Positions 1 through 5,059 of a stretch of 6,186 nt of DNA are shown in pieces. Within the stretch, counting starts at the first letter, position 1; every line of letters starts with the position of its first letter. Source of the DNA: Clostridiales bacterium (GTDB lineage Bacteria; Bacillota; Clostridia; Christensenellales; CAG-917). Position numbers and translations under genes: made by a program. The DNA lies in NCBI GenBank assembly GCA_014799525.1, contig JAAVHW010000086.1, positions 1-6,186 on the forward strand. Reading direction: 5' to 3'. The notes below the pieces were generated by a model. That model was not told the DNA's origin. It did no database searches and saw only the letters and a list, made by a program, of their open reading frames with translations.

Positions 1-353
1 ACCATACTGCCGTAGCTGTGTCCGAAGTATATCACGGGCAACTCGTATTTCTTAATAAGGAAAGACGTAATTGCAACTTCGTCCTTGACGGTGTCCATAT
101 AAATCTCGCCCTTGTGGTAGCCCTTTACACCCTTTGTTGACTGCTTCGTGCTTGTCATACCGTGGGCGCGGTGGTCGTCTGCAAATACGATATATCCGTT
201 TGCGTTGAGGAAAGAAGCAAAGTCGTCATAACGTCTTGCGTGTTCCGCCATACCGTGGGCTATCTGAACAACCGCCTTGGGATTTCTCACGTCTTCCCAG
301 ACGTAGCATTGAAGTACAGTTCCGTCAAAACTTTCAAATTTTACGTTTTTCAT
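1..353 (-). CDS. Alpha/beta hydrolase, monoacylglycerol lipase/lysophospholipase-like (C-terminal part outside window)
   Basis: The first 117 residues of a serine hydrolase are present; the gene runs off the left edge. Translation of the minus strand shows the oxyanion-region motif AHGMAEHARRY (residues 32-42), the strand and turn ADDHRAHGMTS (58-68), and the nucleophile elbow GHSYG (111-115) with Ser113 as the expected catalytic serine. This order and spacing is that of the S33/COG2267 monoacylglycerol lipase and lysophospholipase group, which hydrolyses ester bonds of lipids or other small acyl esters. No signal peptide is seen, so it is probably cytoplasmic. The lid, the catalytic Asp and the His lie beyond the window, so activity and substrate cannot be judged. 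The start at 353 is the first Met of the conserved fold and is preceded by a G-run (358-362, 4-nt spacing) that can serve as a ribosome-binding site. It is divergent from murG and has its own promoter. The family call is firm; the substrate is unknown. Confidence 0.88.
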   Translation of the reverse strand, partial: MKNVKFESFDGTVLQCYVWEDVRNPKAVVQIAHGMAEHARRYDDFASFLNANGYIVFADDHRAHGMTSTKQSTKGVKGYHKGEIYMDTVKDEVAITSFLIKKYELPVIYFGHSYGSM

Positions 354-437
354 ATTACCCCCAAAATCGAGTTTTGTATGCGACTGCGCACAACCTACTG
401 CATGCGCGAGCGCGTACGTGTCATTATTGTTTATACC

Positions 438-466
438 ATTCTACCACATTCAAAACACTATTTCAA
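438..466 (-). promoter_or_regulatory. Sigma-A-type promoter of the alpha/beta hydrolase gene
   Basis: On the minus strand, TTGAAA (461-466) and TAGAAT (438-443) are separated by 17 bp, each 5/6 to the vegetative consensus. Transcription would start near 431, giving a leader of roughly 75-80 nt before the ATG at 353. That leader is longer than those of the other promoters here, but I see no convincing conserved RNA element in it. Confidence 0.7.
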
Positions 467-516
467 GATACAAAATAAAACAAGCGTATTGTTTGTTTCA
501 AACTTTTTTATCTTTG

Positions 517-531
517 GTACATACTATGTAC
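517..531. promoter_or_regulatory. Perfect 15-bp palindrome at the murG start (possible operator)
   Basis: GTACATA (517-523) and TATGTAC (525-531) form a perfect inverted repeat around a single C at 524, ending one base before the murG ATG. The palindrome contains a possible -10 hexamer TACTAT (522-527), though no good -35 lies 16-19 bp upstream. The stretch also forms a tandem TACTATG TACTATG (522-535) whose second copy includes the start codon. The symmetry is directly visible; an operator role is inference. Confidence 0.35.
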
Positions 532-532
532 T

Positions 533-1735
533 ATGACAAACAAAACGACTGATACTATAGTTTTTACAGGTGGCGGCACAGGCGGTCACATATACCCAAA
601 TCTCGCGCTTATTCCCGAGTTTGAAAAGCGCGGCTTCAAAGCCGTATATATCGGCGGCGATGGCAACACTATGGAGCGAAGGCTCGCAAGAGAAAACGCA
701 GTCAAGTATTACGGCATACCTGTCATAAAGCTCGTGCGCTCACTCTCCCCTGCGGCTATATCCAACAACCTCAAAATTCCGTTTACACTCAGGCGCGCAA
801 TAAATTCCGCTCGCGAATTGCTTGAAAGAATAAAGCCGTGCGCGGTGATATCCAAAGGCGGCTTCGTATCTCTGCCTGTCGTTATCGCGGCAAGCAAGCT
901 GAATATTCCCACGTTCGCGCATGAGTCCGACCTCACGTTAGGTCTTGCAAACAAGCTTGCCGAGAAATACGGCGCGACTATGCTAAAAGCAAACCCAAAA
1001 GCCGAGTTCAAGGGAATAACCGTAGGTATGCCCTTGCGCGATAGCCTATTTTCCTCAACCAAAACACAGGCAAGAAGCAGACTTGGAATATCCACATCTA
1101 AAAAGGTTCTGCTTATACTCGGCGGCTCGTCGGGCGCGCAGTTTTTAAACGAGCAAGTGAAAAGCCATATTGATGAGCTTACAAAAAAATATTTCGTGCT
1201 TCACGTCTGCGGCAGGGGCGCGTTTAATAATGCGCCAACTAATAATTCCACTGCGAACAGCAGCGCAAGTGCAAGCACTAATGCAAGCAATAGCACGAAC
1301 GGCAATACGGAAAAGAATCCACCCAAGGCAAAGGCCTCATATCTTAGCTTTGAGTATGCAGACAACATTGCGGACTTCTATGCGGCAAGCGACGTCGTGC
1401 TATCCCGCGCAGGTGCAACCGCCGTATATGAAATATCCGCACTCAAAAAACGCGCGGTATTCGTTCCCCTTCCCAAAGGCGTATCGAGAGGCGACCAGAT
1501 ATTCAACGCTCAGCTTGCGGAGGAATACGGCGCGTTTACGCTATGCCAAAACGAGCAATTTTCTGACAACTTTCTAAGCACTATAGAAAAAGCCTTGCAA
1601 AATCCGCCAATGAGAGCCGTGTCAAACGACGCAAACGGAAAAATTGCGGATATAGTATGTGATAGCATAGGGCGAGGTGAAAAATGCAGAAACAAAAAAC
1701 TATCGCCAAATGGCTCGCAATTATCCTACTCCTGA
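533..1735 (+). CDS. murG: UDP-GlcNAc:undecaprenyl-PP-MurNAc-pentapeptide GlcNAc transferase (MurG)
   Basis: MurG adds GlcNAc from UDP-GlcNAc to lipid I on the cytoplasmic face of the membrane, making lipid II, the last cytoplasmic step of peptidoglycan precursor synthesis. The GT-B fold is clear. The N-domain glycine loop GGGTGGHIYP is at 13-22, KGGFVSLP at 108-115, HESDLTLGLANK at 130-141 and GMPLRD at 165-170. The second glycine loop LGGSSGAQFLN is at 196-206, the UDP-GlcNAc-binding segment SRAGATAVYE at 291-300 (Glu300 is the family's conserved glutamate), and PLPKGVSRGDQIFNAQ at 312-327. At 400 residues it is longer than the usual 350-370, mainly because of an Asn/Ser/Thr-rich insert (231-268). 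The start at 533 is the only Met just ahead of the first strand, yet no Shine-Dalgarno motif precedes it. Its last 17 codons overlap the next gene, with which it is probably co-transcribed. No other mur genes are adjacent. Confidence 0.96.
   Translation: MTNKTTDTIVFTGGGTGGHIYPNLALIPEFEKRGFKAVYIGGDGNTMERRLARENAVKYYGIPVIKLVRSLSPAAISNNLKIPFTLRRAINSARELLERIKPCAVISKGGFVSLPVVIAASKLNIPTFAHESDLTLGLANKLAEKYGATMLKANPKAEFKGITVGMPLRDSLFSSTKTQARSRLGISTSKKVLLILGGSSGAQFLNEQVKSHIDELTKKYFVLHVCGRGAFNNAPTNNSTANSSASASTNASNSTNGNTEKNPPKAKASYLSFEYADNIADFYAASDVVLSRAGATAVYEISALKKRAVFVPLPKGVSRGDQIFNAQLAEEYGAFTLCQNEQFSDNFLSTIEKALQNPPMRAVSNDANGKIADIVCDSIGRGEKCRNKKLSPNGSQLSYS
1223..1336 (+). repeat. Low-complexity in-frame insert in murG (Asn/Ser/Thr/Ala)
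   Basis: Codons 231-268 of murG are almost all AAY, AGC, GCR and ACN, with GCAAG words recurring around 1264-1289. The encoded segment is disordered-looking and Asn/Ser-rich, ending in the lysine-containing EKNPPKAKA. It falls between the strand ending HVCGRG and the helix-turn starting SFEYADN in the C-terminal domain, where the family has a surface loop. Simple-sequence growth by slippage in a tolerant loop is the likely origin (inference). The reading frame is kept and all later motifs are intact. Confidence 0.7.
1674..1680 (+). promoter_or_regulatory. Ribosome-binding site inside murG that sets the 1684 start
   Basis: GAGGTGA at 1674-1680 is a strong Shine-Dalgarno match lying within the murG coding sequence, 3 nt before the ATG at 1684. 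It supports starting the downstream gene here despite the 52-bp overlap. This start also keeps the whole N-terminal membrane segment. Confidence 0.75.
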
Positions 1736-3072
1736 CAATCATCGTAACGTGCTATTTCGTATTCCGTGCTGTGATACAAGGCGGCAACTCGTCCAATAAA
1801 GATATCGCAGGCGCGGACGACAGCGGCAATAATACAACCGTAACTCCGCCCTTAGAAGATATCGTAGACCCACCCGTTTACAGCGAATTCCCACGAAATG
1901 CGGAAATTGTCGGCGGCGTAACCGTGCGCCACGTCGGCGGCGAAAATAAGGAACGCTTGCTCGACACAATGTACTTCGGTGGAAAGAGACTCGTATTCTT
2001 TGCAAGCGAGTCCACCCAGTATGACGTGCGTGAGAGCGGAATACATATCGCCGTGTTCGATTCGGACAAGCTGAGCAAAACCGTAAAGGTCGCAGGCGCT
2101 GACGAGGAGTTCAAGACGGTCGGACTCGTACAAAACGGACTGCTTATAGTCACAACCACCGACTCAAACACAAAGCTCCGCCTGTATGACAACGGCTGCA
2201 ACATGATTGCAGAAAATAGCTGCCCGAAATTCTCGTCATACAAGCTGTATCTATCGGGCACTGCCGCTACCCTGTTCGCCACGGATTCAAGCTATATATA
2301 CGCTATGTCAATCTCAAGAACGCTTGACGCTACGCGCAGCAATTTCGTATATCCGCTTGATGGCGGCATGCTCCTCTATGCAATGAAATTCGGTACTGAA
2401 AACACCGTTATAGTACAGACCAAAAACGACGTCGGAATTCTCACATACAGCACAACAAGCGGTTTTTCTTTCAAAACGCAGCTTATAAACTGTCAGTTTG
2501 AGCAGCTTTTGCCAGTAGTATCAAGCGGCAAGCAGGCGCTTATTCTCTCCTGCGCGACGGACGATGGCATACAGCTAAGCAGCATAAATACGAATTGTAC
2601 GGTCACAGAAAGCTATCTGCTAAAGGGCGAACACTCCGCCGTGTGTCTACCGCAGGATGACAACAATAATATCGCGGTGCTTGCAGGCACAAAGCAGTAT
2701 ACGTTCTGCTCGCACTTAGAGCTTCAATCCACTACTGGGCTGAATATGGACGAAAACATATACGCCTCGCTCGGCACAGTCAATACCGATGACATAACCT
2801 ATCAGGCTGTAAACGGCGAAACAAATACGTTTATTATGACAAGCGGAAGCACATTTTCAATCGTTTCAGTTGAAAACGGCAATGTCCGTCACGTTTTCAG
2901 CGCGATAGGCACGTCCGTACGTCTCGTGCGTGAGCCGCAGATGCTGGGTAACAGTGCGCTGTCAATACTCTTCAATGCCTCATCCGTAAACAGCTTTTCA
3001 TATATGTGCTTCGGCGATGACGACGTGTTTTATCTCACCCTTACTTCGCTGTTGACAGCCGAAGCAATTTGA
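1684..3072 (+). CDS. Signal-anchored extracytoplasmic beta-rich protein of unknown function (beta-propeller-like?)
   Basis: I do not recognise a family. The 462-residue product has a short basic N-terminus (KQKTIAKW), one hydrophobic helix at about residues 10-30, then a Gly/Asn/Ser/Asp-rich linker (32-66) with prolines near 55-70. It reads as a type II anchor with the bulk outside the membrane. From about 75 to the end the sequence alternates short hydrophobic strands with polar turns, for example GLLIVTTTD (152-160), GKQALILSC (282-290), NIAVLAGTKQYTF (329-341) and NTFIMTSGS (381-389). This spacing suggests a beta-propeller-type fold, but no diagnostic propeller motif is visible, so that is inference. 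There are eight cysteines after the anchor (172, 180, 270, 290, 305, 321, 342, 442). No enzyme motif is seen. It overlaps the end of murG by 52 bp and is probably translated from the same mRNA, hinting at an envelope role. The promoter of the next gene overlaps its stop codon. Confidence 0.85.
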   Translation: MQKQKTIAKWLAIILLLTIIVTCYFVFRAVIQGGNSSNKDIAGADDSGNNTTVTPPLEDIVDPPVYSEFPRNAEIVGGVTVRHVGGENKERLLDTMYFGGKRLVFFASESTQYDVRESGIHIAVFDSDKLSKTVKVAGADEEFKTVGLVQNGLLIVTTTDSNTKLRLYDNGCNMIAENSCPKFSSYKLYLSGTAATLFATDSSYIYAMSISRTLDATRSNFVYPLDGGMLLYAMKFGTENTVIVQTKNDVGILTYSTTSGFSFKTQLINCQFEQLLPVVSSGKQALILSCATDDGIQLSSINTNCTVTESYLLKGEHSAVCLPQDDNNNIAVLAGTKQYTFCSHLELQSTTGLNMDENIYASLGTVNTDDITYQAVNGETNTFIMTSGSTFSIVSVENGNVRHVFSAIGTSVRLVREPQMLGNSALSILFNASSVNSFSYMCFGDDDVFYLTLTSLLTAEAI

Positions 3073-3080
3073 GGTATAGT
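3052..3080 (+). promoter_or_regulatory. Near-consensus promoter straddling a stop codon
   Basis: TTGACA (3052-3057) and TATAGT (3075-3080) are separated by exactly 17 bp, 6/6 and 5/6 to the vegetative sigma consensus. The -35 box lies in the last codons of the upstream gene (Leu-Thr), and its TGA (3070-3072) lies in the spacer. The start would be near 3087, giving a leader of about 37 nt for the gene at 3124. Confidence 0.8.
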
Positions 3081-3113
3081 ATATATGTATTACTTTGAGA
3101 TATAAGTGTACAC

Positions 3114-3117
3114 GGAG
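3114..3117 (+). promoter_or_regulatory. Ribosome-binding site choosing ATG 3124
   Basis: GGAG at 3114-3117 sits 6 nt ahead of the ATG at 3124. An in-frame GTG at 3106 would start six codons earlier but has only a weak GAGAT upstream, and it would place this GGAG inside the coding region. The ATG is preferred. Confidence 0.7.
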
Positions 3118-3123
3118 TTACGT

Positions 3124-3552
3124 ATGAGCAAAAAGAAAAAGAAGAAATCAGGCAAGGTTCAGCAGCCGTATAGGGATATGCATGCTCGCAAATCCATCCT
3201 TATCACGGGCTTTGTCATCGTGCTTGTGGGTTTCGTACTCACACTTTATGGCGCGCTCTGCCTGTTTGTTCCCGACGTAAATTTCTTCAAAAAGCTCTAC
3301 TCGCTCTATCTCATCATCGGGCTGCTTGCAGGAGGCGTGTTCGCCGCATTTCTTGGCACGATATTCACCGTCGCAGGCGCAAACACCAAAAAATCATTGG
3401 CTCGCCTTTCGATGTTCTTTGGAGTGAACGTATTTTTGATTGGCGCGGGTATTCTTATCACCGTACTGTTCTTCAGCACGATTATCCCCTTCCCTGCTCT
3501 TAGAAGGCTCGCGGAAGGATGCACAATGATACTTCCGTCAATTCTTATATGA
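3124..3552 (+). CDS. Small three-helix membrane protein, unknown function
   Basis: The 142-residue product begins with a very basic tail (MSKKKKKKSGK) followed by three hydrophobic segments, at about residues 24-47, 57-81 and 92-117. A short C-terminal part (about 118-142) includes an amphipathic-looking LRRLAEG turn and a final hydrophobic run. By the positive-inside rule the lysine-rich N-terminus should be cytoplasmic. I recognise no family motif and no catalytic residues; small polytopic proteins of this kind are common near envelope genes in Clostridia, but that gives no function. It follows the 462-residue gene by 51 bp and has its own near-consensus promoter, so it can be expressed independently, although read-through from the murG unit is also possible. 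A palindromic repeat begins eight bases after its stop codon. Confidence 0.82.
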   Translation: MSKKKKKKSGKVQQPYRDMHARKSILITGFVIVLVGFVLTLYGALCLFVPDVNFFKKLYSLYLIIGLLAGGVFAAFLGTIFTVAGANTKKSLARLSMFFGVNVFLIGAGILITVLFFSTIIPFPALRRLAEGCTMILPSILI

Positions 3553-3559
3553 CACTTTT

Positions 3560-3587
3560 CCCCATAAAACAGGGACGTTTTATGGGG
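3560..3587. other. Perfect 11-bp hairpin in repeat unit 1
   Basis: CCCCATAAAAC (3560-3570) pairs perfectly with GTTTTATGGGG (3577-3587) around the 6-nt loop AGGGAC, eight bases after the stop of the small membrane protein gene. There is no T-tract after it on either strand, so it is not a standard Rho-independent terminator. It could protect the 3' end of the mRNA or weaken read-through (inference). Unit 3 (3640-3661 region) forms the same stem with one mismatch and one wobble. Confidence 0.6.
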
Positions 3588-3710
3588 ACCCCAAATACCC
3601 TATCCCACAAACAAGGACATTTGCAGGGACCCCGATTTGCCCCATAAAACAGGGACGTTTTGTGAGGACTCCAATACCTACACAAAAAACAGGGGCGTAT
3701 AACCACAATT
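3560..3710. repeat. Imperfect repeat array, about 40-bp period, hairpin-forming
   Basis: Four copies of a unit with core AGGGACGTTTT or a variant occur at 3571, 3613, 3651 and 3691 (spacings 42, 38 and 40 bp). Units 1 (3560-3592) and 3 (3640-3672) share CCCCATAAAACAGGGACGTTTT (split here as CCCCATAAAAC plus AGGGACGTTTT) and then diverge slightly. Unit 2 (about 3603-3633) is shorter but ends in GGGACCCC like unit 1. Unit 4 keeps only ACAAAAAACAGGGGCGT. The array occupies most of the gap between two convergent genes and has no coding potential. It resembles dispersed extragenic palindromic repeats; whether it recurs elsewhere in the genome cannot be seen here. Confidence 0.75.
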
Positions 3711-3737
3711 TACTAAACATACAAAAACATTTAAACA

Positions 3738-3776
3738 CAAATTAAAACAGCTCATGGTCGATTGACTATGAGCTGT
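3738..3776 (-). terminator. Rho-independent terminator of degV
   Basis: ACAGCTCATGGTC (3747-3759) and GACTATGAGCTGT (3764-3776) form a 13-bp stem with a single G-T wobble and a 4-nt loop. Read on the minus strand, the stem is followed by TTTAATTTG, a reasonable U-tract, 42 bp after the degV stop codon. The plus-strand flank (AATATTTTAAA) is also T-containing, so it may partly stop rightward transcripts from the convergent gene. Confidence 0.82.
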
Positions 3777-3818
3777 AATATTTTAAACTATCTGCATCTA
3801 TTATGCTACGCTGTCTTA

Positions 3819-4679
3819 TTACGACTTCTTTGTAAATACCAGTCCGACAGTGCCTGGACCTGCGTGTACGCCTATAACGGGACCGACAGGCTGTCTCCAG
3901 ACTGGAGCCTTTGGAAGTGCCTCTTTTACGCGCTTTTCAATCTCGTCTGCCGCGGGCTTGTTGTCAGCGTCTATAATCATGATGGGCGAATCGCCTATCT
4001 GTTCATAGCTTTGAACAAGCTGGTCGATGATATAGTTGTACGCCTTTTTAAGTCCGTTCTGCTTTGAGCCAACGTCAATCACGCCGTCCTTTACGATAAG
4101 TACGGGCTTTATGTTCATAAGATTTGCAATCTTAGCCTTTGCAGGTGAAATTCTGCCGCCGCGCGCAAGATACTTCATATCCTCAACGACAAAGAATACG
4201 CCAACCCTATTCACAATCTGCTCAAGATAAGCATAGGTTGCGTCAATATCGTCGTTGTGCTCTCTGCAATACTTCGCGCCAAGGTACACGAGCATACCTG
4301 CGCCTACGCAAATGCTGTACGTATCGAAGCGGCGGTATTTTACATTTGGATATTCCGCTTTAAGCCTATCTATCGCACGTCCGAGCGGCTCAAACGTATT
4401 GGACATCTTAGACGAGAATGCAATATACAAAATGTCGTCGCCATTCTCAAAGAAGGGCTTGAACGTGTCATAATACGTTTCCTCGTTAAGTCCTGCGGTG
4501 GTTGCGCTTGCGCCCGCTCTCATACGGTCGTAAAACGCCTTAGGGTCAAAATCCTCGCCCAAGTCGCTCAAATGCTCTTCGCCGTCGATAATATACGGCA
4601 TACGTATAACTTCAAGACCTAATGCGTTCGCCTTAGTATACCAAAGCTCGCAATCGGTATCGCAAAAAATTGTTGCCAT
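3819..4679 (-). CDS. DegV family protein (FakB-like fatty-acid-binding)
   Basis: DegV proteins bind a fatty acid in the cleft between two domains; FakB members present it to the kinase FakA for phosphorylation. The 286-residue product has the usual family length. It shows the N-terminal strand IFCDTDCEL (4-12), IDGEEHLSD (31-39) and the loop SATTAGLN (58-65), where typical members have PTTSQPS. FSSKMSNTFE (88-97) aligns with the family SSxLSGTYxS motif. The hallmark EDMKYLARGGRIS (166-178), NIKPVLIVKDGVI (189-201) and the C-terminal VGPVIGVHAGPGTVGL (265-280) follow. The altered N-terminal and TT loops suggest a divergent subgroup, so lipid specificity is open. Start at 4679 is chosen because TGGAGG (4685-4690) lies 5 nt upstream; a Met 17 codons earlier would lie at the -10/start region of the promoter. 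It is monocistronic, with its own promoter and terminator. No fakA-like gene is in view. Confidence 0.93.
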   Translation of the reverse strand: MATIFCDTDCELWYTKANALGLEVIRMPYIIDGEEHLSDLGEDFDPKAFYDRMRAGASATTAGLNEETYYDTFKPFFENGDDILYIAFSSKMSNTFEPLGRAIDRLKAEYPNVKYRRFDTYSICVGAGMLVYLGAKYCREHNDDIDATYAYLEQIVNRVGVFFVVEDMKYLARGGRISPAKAKIANLMNIKPVLIVKDGVIDVGSKQNGLKKAYNYIIDQLVQSYEQIGDSPIMIIDADNKPAADEIEKRVKEALPKAPVWRQPVGPVIGVHAGPGTVGLVFTKKS

Positions 4680-4684
4680 AGTAG

Positions 4685-4690
4685 CCTCCA
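4685..4690 (-). promoter_or_regulatory. Ribosome-binding site of degV
   Basis: TGGAGG on the minus strand, 5 nt before the ATG at 4679, is a strong Shine-Dalgarno match and fixes the start of the 286-residue product. Confidence 0.85.
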
Positions 4691-4714
4691 ATGTTGTCAG
4701 TGTTATTTGAGTAT

Positions 4715-4743
4715 ATTTTAATATAATCAAATGTGTTTGTCAA
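4715..4743 (-). promoter_or_regulatory. Consensus-like promoter of degV
   Basis: On the minus strand TTGACA (4738-4743, 6/6) is followed after 17 bp by TAAAAT (4715-4720, 5/6). Transcription would begin near 4708, giving a leader of about 29 nt that holds the Shine-Dalgarno site. The -35 box lies in a longer word, GCGGTATTGACAAA, which recurs in the divergent protease promoter. Confidence 0.82.
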
Positions 4744-4982
4744 TACCGCTTACCGACTCTGAAGCATTATAAAAGAACTCGTACAACTGTACAATTTCAT
4801 GCATTCCCTATGTATAATTTTAAACACTCTCCATGTGCGACCCAATATGCGGCTTATGCCCAATTTCAAACACTTTCTATATATGAATTCATATTCGCCC
4901 TATGTATGATTTCATATGCACTCTACCTCTCAAACATTACGGATATGTGAATTTGTCAAAATTTCATGCGGATATTGACAAA
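4736..4982. repeat. Inverted word pair covering the -35 boxes of the divergent promoters
   Basis: TTTGTCAATACCGC (4736-4749) is, read on the other strand, GCGGTATTGACAAA; GCGGATATTGACAAA occurs at 4968-4982. The two match over 14 bases with one extra A and lie in opposite orientation about 218 bp apart, each including the TTGACA of its promoter. A third, shorter copy TTTGTCAA is at 4952-4959 and makes an 8-bp dyad with the right arm (15-bp spacer). The match reaches beyond what promoter consensus requires. It could be a shared regulator site or remnant terminal inverted repeats around the 23-bp array; both are inference. Confidence 0.55.
4793..4930. repeat. Degenerate tandem array of six 23-bp units
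   Basis: Units begin at 4793, 4816, 4839, 4862, 4885 and 4908 with no insertions or deletions between them. Each starts near AATTTCA or GATTTCA, has a CACTC-like centre and ends near CTATGTAT. The clearest pairs are units 2 and 4 (AATTTTAAACACT against AATTTCAAACACT) and units 1 and 5 (both end CCCTATGTAT). Unit 3 is most diverged, keeping mainly ATATGC and TATG. The preceding 23 bp (4770-4792) may be a worn seventh copy, ending CTGTAC. A 23-bp period is not a multiple of three, and stop codons occur, so it is not a coding repeat. It lies between the two divergent promoters. Confidence 0.68.
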
Positions 4983-5003
4983 ATTGTTACACACATTTAA
5001 TAT
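4975..5003 (+). promoter_or_regulatory. Probable promoter of the S1C protease gene
   Basis: TTGACA (4975-4980, 6/6) is followed after 17 bp by TAATAT (4998-5003, 4/6). A weaker alternative is TTGTTA (4984-4989) with TTTAAT (5007-5012), also 17 bp apart. The leader would be about 40-50 nt. The first -35 lies in the dyad TTTGTCAA-N15-TTGACAAA (4952-4982), a position where a bound repressor would block polymerase (inference). Confidence 0.6.
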
Positions 5004-5040
5004 TACTTTAATTATAAGGCAATAATATACAACTATAAAA

Positions 5041-5047
5041 AGTGAGG
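5041..5047 (+). promoter_or_regulatory. Ribosome-binding site of the protease gene (long spacing)
   Basis: AGTGAGG at 5041-5047 is the only Shine-Dalgarno-like match before the ATG at 5060. The 12-nt spacing is longer than optimal. No alternative ATG, GTG or TTG closer to it begins the same frame. Confidence 0.55.
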
Positions 5048-5059
5048 CGAAAGATTAGC

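Noticed and set aside
491..510. GTTTG-TTT-CAAAC mini-hairpin followed by a T-run as a terminator upstream of murG
   Set aside because: The stem is only 5 bp and AT-rich, and it would terminate rightward transcripts where no rightward gene ends.
162..536. Plus-strand open frame of 124 codons opposite the alpha/beta hydrolase and its promoter
   Set aside because: It is antisense to a clearly conserved hydrolase, has no family-like features or ribosome-binding site, and crosses the intergenic region into the murG start.
3106..3123. GTG at 3106 as the start of the small membrane protein
   Set aside because: The ATG at 3124 has GGAG at good spacing, and a lysine-rich start at that Met fits a membrane protein better.
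3560..3710. CRISPR array reading of the 40-bp repeats
   Set aside because: No constant repeat alternates with unique spacers: the similarity runs through the unit, copies decay along the array, and no cas gene is present.
3762..4067. Plus-strand open frame opposite the 3' end of degV
   Set aside because: It starts inside the terminator hairpin and mirrors degV coding sequence; the product shows no plausible domain.
4680..4730. Longer DegV with 17 extra N-terminal residues
   Set aside because: The extra codons cover the predicted transcription start and -10 box, and the strong TGGAGG site points to the Met at 4679.
4793..4930. Plasmid-type replication iterons
   Set aside because: The unit length would fit, but there is no initiator gene, and the neighbours are ordinary chromosomal housekeeping genes; only the binding-site-array idea is kept.
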